Positions 1-7,253 of a DNA stretch of 64,000 nucleotides are shown here, piece after piece (positions within the stretch are counted from its first letter, which is position 1; the number at the start of each line of letters is the position of its first letter). Both the position numbers and the translations under genes were made by a program. Location of the stretch: the NCBI RefSeq assembly GCF_021390595.1, contig NZ_JAJEJR010000003.1, positions 372,001-436,000 of the forward strand, read 5' to 3'. The notes beneath the pieces were generated by a model that did no database searches, was not told where the DNA came from, and saw only the letters and a list, made by a program, of their open reading frames with translations. The stretch is from Paraburkholderia sp. HP33-1 (GTDB taxonomy: Bacteria > Pseudomonadota > Gammaproteobacteria > Burkholderiales > Burkholderiaceae).

Positions 1-2
1 AA

Positions 3-173
3 CTCGCGCGGCGCCGCGAAACCGTCCACTTCGAGATTCCGCCCGCGCAAACGCCGTGGCAGGAGCTGTATCGCAAGACGGTCGGCCAGCTTTCGACCGG
101 CGGCTGTCTCGAACCGGCGACGCTATATCTGAAGGTGATTGCCGAGCGCGGCAATCCGCGGCATTCGCATTGA
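3..173 (+). CDS. C-terminal end of a sugar-acid dehydratase (IlvD/Edd family), partial
   Basis: Only the last 56 codons lie in the window; the frame is open from base 3 and stops at 171-173. The tail has a WQELYRKTVGQL segment and ends in GNPRHSH, which I associate with the YjhG/YagF-type branch of the IlvD/Edd dehydratases. The family assignment rests mainly on this and on context: the next two genes encode a 2-keto-3-deoxy-pentonate dehydratase and an alpha-ketoglutarate semialdehyde dehydrogenase, so a pentonate (xylonate or arabinonate) dehydratase is the expected first enzyme. The upstream sequence is needed to confirm it. Confidence 0.5.
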   Translation, partial: LARRRETVHFEIPPAQTPWQELYRKTVGQLSTGGCLEPATLYLKVIAERGNPRHSH

Positions 174-266
174 CATGCAGGTGACAAGGCCGGGCTTCGC
201 ACGCAACGCGACGCCCGGCGTTGCCCCCGTTGCCCGTCTTCCAACTTATCCGAAAGAGTTAATCCC

Positions 267-1454
267 ATGTCCGCAACTTCCCCCTCCAGCTTTCTTCCCG
301 GCGATCTGAACGACGCACTGCTCATCGGCCGTGTGTGGCGCAAGACCGAGCAGCACGAAGGACCGTGCGTGGTCGTCGTGCGCGGCGGCGAGGTGTTCGA
401 CATCACCGCGACCGTGCCGACCACCGCCGATCTGTTCGAGCGCGACGATGCCGCGCAACTGGCACGTAGCGCGCAGGGCGTATCGCTCGGGCCGGTCGCG
501 CAACTGATCGAGGCGAACCTGCCTGGCGCCGACGCGCCCTCCGTGCGCCTGCTCGCGCCGTGCGACGTGCAGGCGATCAAGGCCTGCGGCGTCACGTTCG
601 CGGTGAGCCTGATCGAGCGCGTGATCGAGGAGCAGGCGGGCGGCGATCCGGCGAAGGCGAAGGAAGTGCGCGAGACGATCGCGTCGACGATCGGCACTGA
701 CCTGTCGAAAATCAAGCCGGGCTCGGAAGCCGCGATGAAGCTGAAGGCCGAACTCGAGCGGCGTGATGCGTGGTCCCAATACATGGAAGTCGGCATTGGT
801 CCGGATGCCGAAGTATTTTCGAAGTCGCAGCCGATGTCGGCGGTCGGCTTCGGCGCGGATGTCGGCCTGCTCGCGGCGTCGGTGTGGAACAACCCGGAGC
901 CGGAAATCGTGCTGGCGGTGAATAGCCGCGGCGGCATCGTCGGCGCGACGCTTGGCAACGACGTGAACCTGCGCGACATCGAAGGCCGCTCGGCGCTGCT
1001 GCTCGGCAAGTGCAAGGACAACAACGGCTCGTGCGCGATCGGCCCGTTCGTGCGGCTGTTCGACGGCACGTTTTCGCTCGACTCGGTGCGCACCGCGAGC
1101 GTGTCGCTGCGCGTCGAAGGCGCCGATGACGACTTCGTGCTCGACGGCGTGAGCCACATGACCGAGATCAGCCGCGACCCGGCCGACCTCGTCGCGCAGA
1201 CCTGCGGCCGTCACCACCAGTACCCGGACGGCTTCATGCTGTTCCTCGGCACGATGTTTTCGCCGATCAAGGATCGCGACGCGCCCGGCGGCGGCTTCAC
1301 GCACCACCTTGGCGACCGCGTGACGATTTCAACGCCGCAGCTCGGCGCGCTGACCAACACGGTGCGCCTGTCCACGGAAATCGAACCGTGGACGTTCGGC
1401 GTGCGCGCGCTGTATCGCAATCTTGCGGCCCGTGGCTTGCTGGTTGCTGCTTAA
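267..1454 (+). CDS. xylX: 2-keto-3-deoxy-pentonate dehydratase, FAA-hydrolase fold (XylX-like)
   Basis: This 395-residue protein has the fumarylacetoacetate-hydrolase C-terminal fold. The metal-binding pair is visible in EPEIVLAV (about residue 210), followed by GNDVNLRDIEGR and a GGGFTHHLGDRV loop near the end. The length fits XylX, the Weimberg enzyme that dehydrates 2-keto-3-deoxy-xylonate to alpha-ketoglutarate semialdehyde. The semialdehyde dehydrogenase gene starts 39 bp downstream and a probable pentonate dehydratase ends 93 bp upstream, so the three genes form one operon for non-phosphorylating pentose oxidation. Which pentonate is used (D-xylonate or L-arabinonate) cannot be decided here; XylX-type enzymes favour xylonate. 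Start is the ATG after an AAAGAG ribosome site. Confidence 0.8.
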   Translation: MSATSPSSFLPGDLNDALLIGRVWRKTEQHEGPCVVVVRGGEVFDITATVPTTADLFERDDAAQLARSAQGVSLGPVAQLIEANLPGADAPSVRLLAPCDVQAIKACGVTFAVSLIERVIEEQAGGDPAKAKEVRETIASTIGTDLSKIKPGSEAAMKLKAELERRDAWSQYMEVGIGPDAEVFSKSQPMSAVGFGADVGLLAASVWNNPEPEIVLAVNSRGGIVGATLGNDVNLRDIEGRSALLLGKCKDNNGSCAIGPFVRLFDGTFSLDSVRTASVSLRVEGADDDFVLDGVSHMTEISRDPADLVAQTCGRHHQYPDGFMLFLGTMFSPIKDRDAPGGGFTHHLGDRVTISTPQLGALTNTVRLSTEIEPWTFGVRALYRNLAARGLLVAA

Positions 1455-1493
1455 CAGGATTGCCGCTGCAGTTTTCGAAAGGAGAATCAGGAC

Positions 1494-2936
1494 ATGAGCC
1501 AATTTGCAAACTACATCGACGGACAGTGGGTCGACGGCGCCAGCGTCTCTCGCAACGTCAATCCGTCGAATCTCGACGACGTGATCGGCGAATTCGCACA
1601 GGCGGACGCCGAGCAGACGCACCGCGCGATCAGCGCCGCGCGCAAGGCCTTCGCGCAGTGGTCGCTGTCCACACCGCAGCAGCGCTTCGATCTGCTCGAC
1701 CAGGCGGGCAGCGCGATCCTCGCGCGCAAGGCGGAGCTCGGCAAGCTGCTCGCGCGCGAAGAGGGCAAGACGCTGCCCGAGGCGATCGGCGAAGTGGGCC
1801 GCGCCGGGCAGATCTTCAAGTTCTTTGCGGGTGAAGCGCTGCGCGTTGGCGGCGAAACGGTGCCGTCGGTGCGCCCGGGCATGACGGTCGAAATGACCCG
1901 CGAGCCGATCGGCGTGGTCGGCCTGATTACGCCGTGGAATTTCCCGATCGCGATTCCGGCGTGGAAGATTGCGCCGGCGCTTGCGTACGGCAACACGGTC
2001 GTGATCAAGCCGGCCGATCTGGTGCCGGCCAGCACGTGGGAGCTGGTCAAGATCATCGCCGACGCGGGCGCACCGGCAGGCGTGATCAACCTCGTGATGG
2101 GACGCGGCTCGGTGGTCGGCGAGGCGCTCGTGAGCTCGCCGGATGTGGATGCGGTGAGCTTTACCGGATCGGTTTCGACCGGCCGCGCGATCGGCGCGAA
2201 GTGCTTCGAGTCGGGCAAGAAGTTCCAGCTGGAAATGGGCGGCAAGAACCCGATGGTCGTGCTCGACGACGCCGATCTCAATGTCGCGATCGAAGCCTGT
2301 ATCAACGGCGCGTTCTACTCGACTGGCCAGCGTTGCACGGCATCGAGCCGGCTGATCGTGACCGCGGGAATCTATGACCGCTTTATCGACGGCATGAAGA
2401 CCCGCATGCAGGCGCTCAAGGTCGGCGATGCACTCGCGGACGGCACGCACATCGGTCCGGTCGTCGACGACAAGCAGTTGGCACAGGACGAGCGCTATCT
2501 GGCGATCGCGCGCGAAGAGGGCGGCACGGTGTTCGGCGGTGAGCGCGTCGAAGGCTCGACGCGCGGTTACTTCCTTGCGCCGGCGCTGGTCACCGAGACG
2601 ACCTCGGCAATGCGCATCAACCGCGAAGAGGTGTTCGGGCCGGTGGCGTCGGTCATCAAGGTCAAGGACTACGAGGAGGCACTCGCGGTCGCCAATGACA
2701 CCGAGTTCGGCTTGTCGGCCGGCATCTGTACGACGTCGCTGAAGTACGCGAGCCATTTTCGCCGCCATATGCAGGCCGGCATGGTGATGGTCAACACCGC
2801 GACGGCGGGCGTCGATTATCACGTACCGTTCGGCGGCAGGAAGGGGTCGAGCTACGGTCCTCGCGAGCAAGGCAGCTACGCGCGCGAGTTTTATACGACG
2901 GTGAAGACCGCTTATATCAACGCGGGCGCCGTTTAA
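1494..2936 (+). CDS. alpha-ketoglutarate semialdehyde dehydrogenase (aldehyde dehydrogenase family)
   Basis: A full-length 480-residue aldehyde dehydrogenase. The cofactor-site motif TPWNFPIAIPAWK is near residue 145, the catalytic Glu is in LEMGGKNP (about 250), and the catalytic Cys is in STGQRCTASS (about 285); EVFGPVASV follows near 380. It would oxidise alpha-ketoglutarate (2,5-dioxovalerate) semialdehyde to alpha-ketoglutarate with NAD(P)+, the last step of a Weimberg route. The substrate is inferred from the XylX-like gene immediately upstream; the family also includes succinate semialdehyde dehydrogenases. A GAAAGGAG ribosome site precedes the ATG. A strong hairpin lies just after the stop. 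Confidence 0.85.
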   Translation: MSQFANYIDGQWVDGASVSRNVNPSNLDDVIGEFAQADAEQTHRAISAARKAFAQWSLSTPQQRFDLLDQAGSAILARKAELGKLLAREEGKTLPEAIGEVGRAGQIFKFFAGEALRVGGETVPSVRPGMTVEMTREPIGVVGLITPWNFPIAIPAWKIAPALAYGNTVVIKPADLVPASTWELVKIIADAGAPAGVINLVMGRGSVVGEALVSSPDVDAVSFTGSVSTGRAIGAKCFESGKKFQLEMGGKNPMVVLDDADLNVAIEACINGAFYSTGQRCTASSRLIVTAGIYDRFIDGMKTRMQALKVGDALADGTHIGPVVDDKQLAQDERYLAIAREEGGTVFGGERVEGSTRGYFLAPALVTETTSAMRINREEVFGPVASVIKVKDYEEALAVANDTEFGLSAGICTTSLKYASHFRRHMQAGMVMVNTATAGVDYHVPFGGRKGSSYGPREQGSYAREFYTTVKTAYINAGAV

Positions 2937-2966
2937 CACGAAGCCCTTGGCGGCACCCAAAACGGA

Positions 2967-3006
2967 ACTGGCCCGCCATTGCATTCAATCGCGATGGCGG
3001 GCCAGT
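2967..3006. terminator. strong inverted repeat between convergent genes
   Basis: ACTGGCCCGCCATTGC and GCGATGGCGGGCCAGT form a 16-bp stem (one G-T pair) around an 8-nt loop. It lies between the pentose operon (+) and the DUF4148 gene (-), so it could end both transcripts. On the minus strand it is followed by a short TTTT; the plus strand has no T run. Confidence 0.6.
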
Positions 3007-3082
3007 AGGGGAAGCCGCGGGAGCGCTATGGCGGAGCGCTCCGGCAGGTACTGCTACAGCAACTTTCCAGCCGGGATGCAGG

Positions 3083-3349
3083 TTACTGCGCTGCGCGGCC
3101 TTGCTCCGACGAACCGTTGGTCACGCCGCCGACCGCGCTGTTTTGCGCAGCCACGCGGGCTTCAGCAGCCTGAATGTTCGCCGGGTACTCGTTCGGGTTC
3201 GAACGTGCCGGGTTGTAGCCGGCCTTTTCGATCTGAGCCAGCTCTTCGCGGACTTGCGCGCGGGTCAGCGGCTGGTTCGATTGAGCGAAAACAGCGACCG
3301 GAGCAGCGAGGGTAGCGGCGATAACGATAGCTTGAACGAGCGATTTCAT
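3083..3349 (-). CDS. DUF4148 family small secreted protein
   Basis: An 88-residue protein with a clear signal peptide ending in VFAQS (about residue 23), followed by a charged helix LTRAQVREELAQIEKAGYNPA and NPNEYPANIQAAEARV. This pattern is the DUF4148 family, abundant in Burkholderiaceae and of unknown function, predicted periplasmic or secreted. The ribosome site GGAGGTAG lies 7 nt before the ATG. An inverted repeat at 3428-3454 lies about 80-105 bp upstream. It is monocistronic, pointing toward the pentose operon. Confidence 0.8.
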   Translation of the reverse strand: MKSLVQAIVIAATLAAPVAVFAQSNQPLTRAQVREELAQIEKAGYNPARSNPNEYPANIQAAEARVAAQNSAVGGVTNGSSEQGRAAQ

Positions 3350-3427
3350 TTTTTACTACCTCCAAGTTTGTCTTGTTAGGCTGCGAAACGCATTTGTCTG
3401 CAGCAGTGATGACAGTCTAGGGGGAGC

Positions 3428-3454
3428 GGAAACTAGGGTAAATACCTAATTTCC
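3428..3454 (-). promoter_or_regulatory. candidate operator upstream of the DUF4148 gene
   Basis: GGAAACTAGG and CCTAATTTCC form a 10-bp inverted repeat with one mismatch around GTAAATA. The spacing upstream of the DUF4148 start and the AT-rich setting fit a regulator site. The regulator is not identifiable. Confidence 0.4.
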
Positions 3455-3548
3455 GAAATCACTGTTTCTAAAATTAAAACAATGTCGAGATGGCCAGGCC
3501 GTCGCGTAACGATTTCCGAAGCGATCGGCGGCAGTTGCGGCGTGAGCG

Positions 3549-4382
3549 TCAACCGCCTGAGACGGCTTTGACGAGCAGCAAACCTCCGCCGCCGACGGCT
3601 ACGACGCCGATCGCCCGCGCGACGCGCGCGCCGTCTGATGCGACACGCTCGGCGGTGATCGCGGCCGTCACGACGGCCATCAGGCGCCAATCCGTCATGC
3701 CGACGACGAGCAGTATTGCCGTCAGCCCCGCGCAGCAGCCGGCGCAATCGATACCCATGCGCAGACCGTAACGCCACGCGCTTGCCGCATCGGCAGCGAG
3801 GCTCGGTGTCGCGCGACAGCAGGCGAGGCGGTGCGCTTTCCATGTGCTGAACTGCAACGCACCCGCGAGCAATACGACCCCGCTGGCCACTAGCGGCACT
3901 AACCGCGCGAGCGCTGGCCACCGCAGTTCGAGCGCCGGGAGCGACGCGCCCAGCGCAAACACGGCGACCCCGAGCGCTATCCATACGAGGGCGTATCCGC
4001 CGCTCACTAGGTTCGTCAGCAGGGCGCGTTGCCCCGCAGTTGCCCGCGCGCCGATCGCGTCGCGATAACGCAGCAGCATCAGCATCAGCGACGGCAGCAT
4101 CATCGCCGCCATCATCACGATCCACATGCCGACAAATGATGCGGCGGCGCGAGCCCACGTGCGCCCGCAGGTCGGCATCCATAGCGTCGACATCGACGAG
4201 CCGCCGGGCATCGGCAACGCGCCCATCGCCGGCATCGACGCGTTGTGAGCCAGTGTCGCCGCGACGCTCACGACGAACAGCAACGCACAGAGGCCAAGGA
4301 ACACTGGCTCCGATGAGACGGCCCCGCGCCGCGTGGCGAGGCGCTGCCCGCTTGCGCGGGCAGCGCGCACGAGCGGGCTCAT
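3549..4382 (-). CDS. DUF2182 integral membrane protein
   Basis: A 277-residue hydrophobic protein. It has a first membrane helix (FLGLCALLFVVSVAATLA), then the DUF2182 hallmark MWIVMMAAMMLPSL, then further helices, with a Cys/Gly-rich GIDCAGCCAGL loop near residue 220. The function of DUF2182 is not established. The start ATG overlaps the stop of the DUF899 gene (ATGA at 4379-4382), so the two are translationally coupled. A longer open frame runs upstream to 5111, but that stretch is the shadow of the DUF899 gene. The 3' flank up to the DUF4148 gene carries no other gene. Confidence 0.75.
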   Translation of the reverse strand: MSPLVRAARASGQRLATRRGAVSSEPVFLGLCALLFVVSVAATLAHNASMPAMGALPMPGGSSMSTLWMPTCGRTWARAAASFVGMWIVMMAAMMLPSLMLMLLRYRDAIGARATAGQRALLTNLVSGGYALVWIALGVAVFALGASLPALELRWPALARLVPLVASGVVLLAGALQFSTWKAHRLACCRATPSLAADAASAWRYGLRMGIDCAGCCAGLTAILLVVGMTDWRLMAVVTAAITAERVASDGARVARAIGVVAVGGGGLLLVKAVSGG

Positions 4383-5143
4383 GACCGCTCGTACTCGTCG
4401 TGACGGCGCCACCAGACGCCCGTCTGATTGCGTCCCTTCGGTGCGCGATCGAGCCACTGGTTCATGCCCCACAGCCCATCGACGCCACGCGCATAGGCCG
4501 AGTACGTGTGGTAGACGACGCCGTCTTCGAGCACGAACGCGCTCATGCCGGGCCGGTCGCGCGCATAGGTGGCCGCATCGGTGCCGCAGCTCGCTGCGAA
4601 CTGCGAGACGGGTTTGGGGGTGGGCGTCACGTGCATCGCGTGACTGTTGCGGGCGTAGTTGTACTCGATATCGCCTTCGCGCTGCTGCGTCTCGGTGAAT
4701 GAGACGTTGAAGTCGAAATTGAAATCGCCGTTTGCCGACGACGCCCACGGAAAAGTCCAACCCATGCGCTGTTTGTAAGTCTGCAGCTTCGCGAGCGGCG
4801 CGCGCGAGACCGCCATCAGCGTCACGTCGTGATGCGCGAGATGCACGACGAAGCCGTCGAAGCCGTCCGCGATCGACGAGCAAGACGGGCAGCCCGCCGT
4901 GTAGTCGGGGCCGAACATGAAGTGGTAGACGAGCAACTGCGAACGTCCTCCGAACAGATCGGCGAGCGACGCGCTGCCTTCGTCGGTATCGAAGCGATAG
5001 GCCTTGTCGACCCTCACCCACGGCAGTGCCTGGCGTTGCTGCGCGAGCTCGTCGCCGCGTCGTGTGTGGACCTTTTCCGCGTCGAGCAGCGCGCGTCGCG
5101 CGGCGAGCCACTGTTCGCGTGTTCCGGTCGGATGCGTGGTCAT
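4379..5143 (-). CDS. DUF899 family thioredoxin-like protein
   Basis: A 254-residue protein of the DUF899 family, a thioredoxin-fold group of unclear function. Visible features are EQWLAARRALLDAEK near the N-terminus, FMFGPDYTAGCPSCSS with a CxxC-like pair (about residue 85), and GVVYHTYSAYARGVDGLWG near the C-terminus. I chose ATG 5143 because GGAGGA lies 7 nt upstream; an in-frame ATG at 5218 adds an arginine-rich stretch without a ribosome site. It is coupled to the DUF2182 gene and faces a regulator gene starting near 5288, so the 140-bp gap probably holds both promoters. Confidence 0.75.
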   Translation of the reverse strand: MTTHPTGTREQWLAARRALLDAEKVHTRRGDELAQQRQALPWVRVDKAYRFDTDEGSASLADLFGGRSQLLVYHFMFGPDYTAGCPSCSSIADGFDGFVVHLAHHDVTLMAVSRAPLAKLQTYKQRMGWTFPWASSANGDFNFDFNVSFTETQQREGDIEYNYARNSHAMHVTPTPKPVSQFAASCGTDAATYARDRPGMSAFVLEDGVVYHTYSAYARGVDGLWGMNQWLDRAPKGRNQTGVWWRRHDEYERS

Positions 5144-5287
5144 GGCGGGTTCCTCCGTGGGTCGTGCCGCGCCGCGCGAGCCCTTGCCGCGACGGCGTCG
5201 GTGAGGGTTGATGGTCATGCTAGATTAGTGGCGGGCATCGACCGGGTGGGAGTGACAAGTGTGGCGGGATTTGCTTGATGCATTGAT

Positions 5288-6541
5288 GTGCTACGCGCGG
5301 ATTCACACGCCGTGGACGCGCTGATCTCGGCGGCGGCGCGCGCGCTCGCGGCCGGCGATCCGCTCGGGGCGCTCGACCGCGTCGCGTTGCGCGACGACGC
5401 GCCGGCACTCGCGTTGCGCGGCATCGCGATGGCGCAGCTCGGTGATTTCGTGCGCGCCAGGGCGCTGGTGCGCAGCGCCGCGCGCGCGTTCGGCGCGCGG
5501 CAAGCGGTGGCGCGTGCGAGATGTGTGGTCGCCGAAGCGGAGATCGCGCTCGCGTCGCGCGATCTTGCGTGGCCCGCCAGAACACTCGACGCCGCCACAG
5601 CGACGCTCGACGCACACGGGGACCGCGTCAATGCCGCGCATGCGCGGTATCTGGCGGCGCGGCGTCTGCTGCTGATCGGCCGTCTCGACGAAGCGGAGCG
5701 CAAGCTCGCCGCCCTCGATCCTCGCTTCTTTCCGCCCGCGTTGCGTGCCGCGCATGAGCTGGTCGTCGCGGGCGTTGCGCTGCGACGATTGCGCAGCGGC
5801 GTTGCCCGAGCCGCGCTGGCGCGGGCCGAACGCGCGGCTCGCGAGGCCGGCATTCCGGCGTTGATCGGGGAAGTCGAAAGCGCTTCGTTGGCGCTGCGCA
5901 AACCGGCGGCGCGTATGATCGCTCATGGCAAAGAAGAACCGATCCTGCTCGATCAGGTCGAGAAGCTCCTGACCTCCAACCAGGCGGGCGGCCCGCTGAT
6001 CGTAGACGCTTGCCGCTACGCGATCCGCGATGCCAACGCGACGGTTGCGCTCGGCAGCCGACCGGTCCTGTTTGCGCTCGCACGCATGCTCGGCGAGGCA
6101 TGGCCTGATGACGTGCCGCGCGACACGCTCGTCGCGCGCGCATTCCGCGCCAAACGCGCCGACGAATCGCATCGCGCGCGCTTGCGCGTCGAAATCGGCC
6201 GGCTGCGCGCGGCGCTCGGCACGCTCGCGAGCGTCAGCGCAACGACGCGCGGCTTCGAGTTCGCGCCGCGTCACGCGCGCGAGGTCGTCGTGCTGGCGCC
6301 GCCGGTCGAAGGCGAGCATGCGGCGTTGCTTGCGTTTCTATCGGACGGTGAATCGTGGTCGAGTTCGGCGCTTGCTCTGGTGCTCGGCGCGAGTCAACGC
6401 ACCGTGCAGCGCGCGCTCGATGCGCTCGCCGCGGCCGGCAGGGTACAGCCGGTGGGCGACGGGCGTGCGCGCCGCTGGATGACGCCGCCCATCGCCGGAT
6501 TCGCGACAGCTTTGTTACTCCCTTCCCCGTTCCCTTCATGA
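5288..6541 (+). CDS. TPR-like transcriptional regulator with C-terminal helix-turn-helix
   Basis: A 417-residue alanine- and arginine-rich protein. Residues 1-200 look like stacked helical (TPR-like) repeats. A central segment (about 255-320) resembles an OmpR-type DNA-binding fold, and the C-terminal part (about 350-400) has a winged-helix look (ASQRTVQRALDALAAAGRV). It is divergent from the DUF899/DUF2182 pair and coupled (ATGA) to a beta-propeller gene, so it probably controls these genes. The start is uncertain: GTG at 5288 has no good ribosome site and a later GTG near 5312 is possible. Confidence 0.6.
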   Translation: MLRADSHAVDALISAAARALAAGDPLGALDRVALRDDAPALALRGIAMAQLGDFVRARALVRSAARAFGARQAVARARCVVAEAEIALASRDLAWPARTLDAATATLDAHGDRVNAAHARYLAARRLLLIGRLDEAERKLAALDPRFFPPALRAAHELVVAGVALRRLRSGVARAALARAERAAREAGIPALIGEVESASLALRKPAARMIAHGKEEPILLDQVEKLLTSNQAGGPLIVDACRYAIRDANATVALGSRPVLFALARMLGEAWPDDVPRDTLVARAFRAKRADESHRARLRVEIGRLRAALGTLASVSATTRGFEFAPRHAREVVVLAPPVEGEHAALLAFLSDGESWSSSALALVLGASQRTVQRALDALAAAGRVQPVGDGRARRWMTPPIAGFATALLLPSPFPS

Positions 6542-6555
6542 ATAGGATGACCTCC

Positions 6556-7230
6556 ATGAACCGCTCAGCCGCAAGGATCGTCCGCGAATATGGTCCCTTC
6601 AAGGGCGTCGATAAAGTGCATGGGGTCACCTACGACGGCCGGCAGGTGTGGATCGCGACCGGCGAACGGCTCGACGCGATCGATCCCGCGAGCGGCGAGA
6701 CACTGCGCTCGATCGCGGTGGCCGCCGACGCAGGCACGGCCTTCGACGGCGAGCACCTGTTCCAGATCGCGAACGGCCGCATCCAGAAGATCGATCCGCA
6801 AAGCGGCCGCGTGCTATCGACGATCGCCGCGCCTGGCGACGGCGGCCAGTCGGGGCTGACATGGGCCGAGGGTTCGCTGTGGGTGGGTCAGTACCCCGAA
6901 CGAAAAATCTATCAGGTTGATCCGGACACTGGCGCGGTGCTGCGCACGATCGAATCGAATCGCTACGTGACCGGCATCACGTGGGTGGACGGCGAACTAT
7001 GGCATGGCACGTGGGAAGGTGACGAGAGCGAGCTCAGACATATCGATCCGCGCACCGGCGAAGTGCTCGAGCGCGTCGAGATGCCGGCCGGCACGGGCGT
7101 CTCCGGACTCGAGTCGGATGGCGCGGATCTGTTCTTCTGCGGAGGCGGCGGCAGCGGGCTCGTTCGAGCCGTGCAACGTCCCGCGCGAGATCGCGGCTCG
7201 GAATTGCCGGTCGAGTCGACGAGCGAGTGA
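6556..7230 (+). CDS. beta-propeller protein of the glutaminyl-cyclase/Vgb-like type
   Basis: About 224 residues made of repeats of roughly 40 residues, each with a pattern such as GxxLWVGQYPERKIYQVDPDTG or GELWHGTWEGDESELRHIDPRTG. This is a six- or seven-blade beta-propeller resembling bacterial glutaminyl cyclases and streptogramin lyase-like proteins. No signal peptide is visible. ATG 6556 is preceded by AGGA at a proper distance; ATG 6538, which overlaps the previous stop, is an alternative. It is the last gene of a two-gene unit and converges on the Mrp operon with only 23 bp between. Function unknown. Confidence 0.6.
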   Translation: MNRSAARIVREYGPFKGVDKVHGVTYDGRQVWIATGERLDAIDPASGETLRSIAVAADAGTAFDGEHLFQIANGRIQKIDPQSGRVLSTIAAPGDGGQSGLTWAEGSLWVGQYPERKIYQVDPDTGAVLRTIESNRYVTGITWVDGELWHGTWEGDESELRHIDPRTGEVLERVEMPAGTGVSGLESDGADLFFCGGGGSGLVRAVQRPARDRGSELPVESTSE

Positions 7231-7253
7231 GTAGGGGCGCACGCAGCGCCGCG

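Noticed and set aside
1329..2984. Long minus-strand open frame of 551 codons opposite the aldehyde dehydrogenase gene
   Set aside because: Very rich in Arg, His, Asp and Leu, with no domains, and antisense to a clear gene; typical shadow frame of GC-rich DNA.
4383..5111. 243-residue N-terminal extension of the DUF2182 frame
   Set aside because: It overlaps the DUF899 coding region in another frame and has no membrane or domain features.
7236..7250. GGCGC-ACGCA-GCGCC hairpin in the 23-bp gap before the Mrp operon end
   Set aside because: A 5-bp stem without a T run is too weak to call a terminator in GC-rich DNA.
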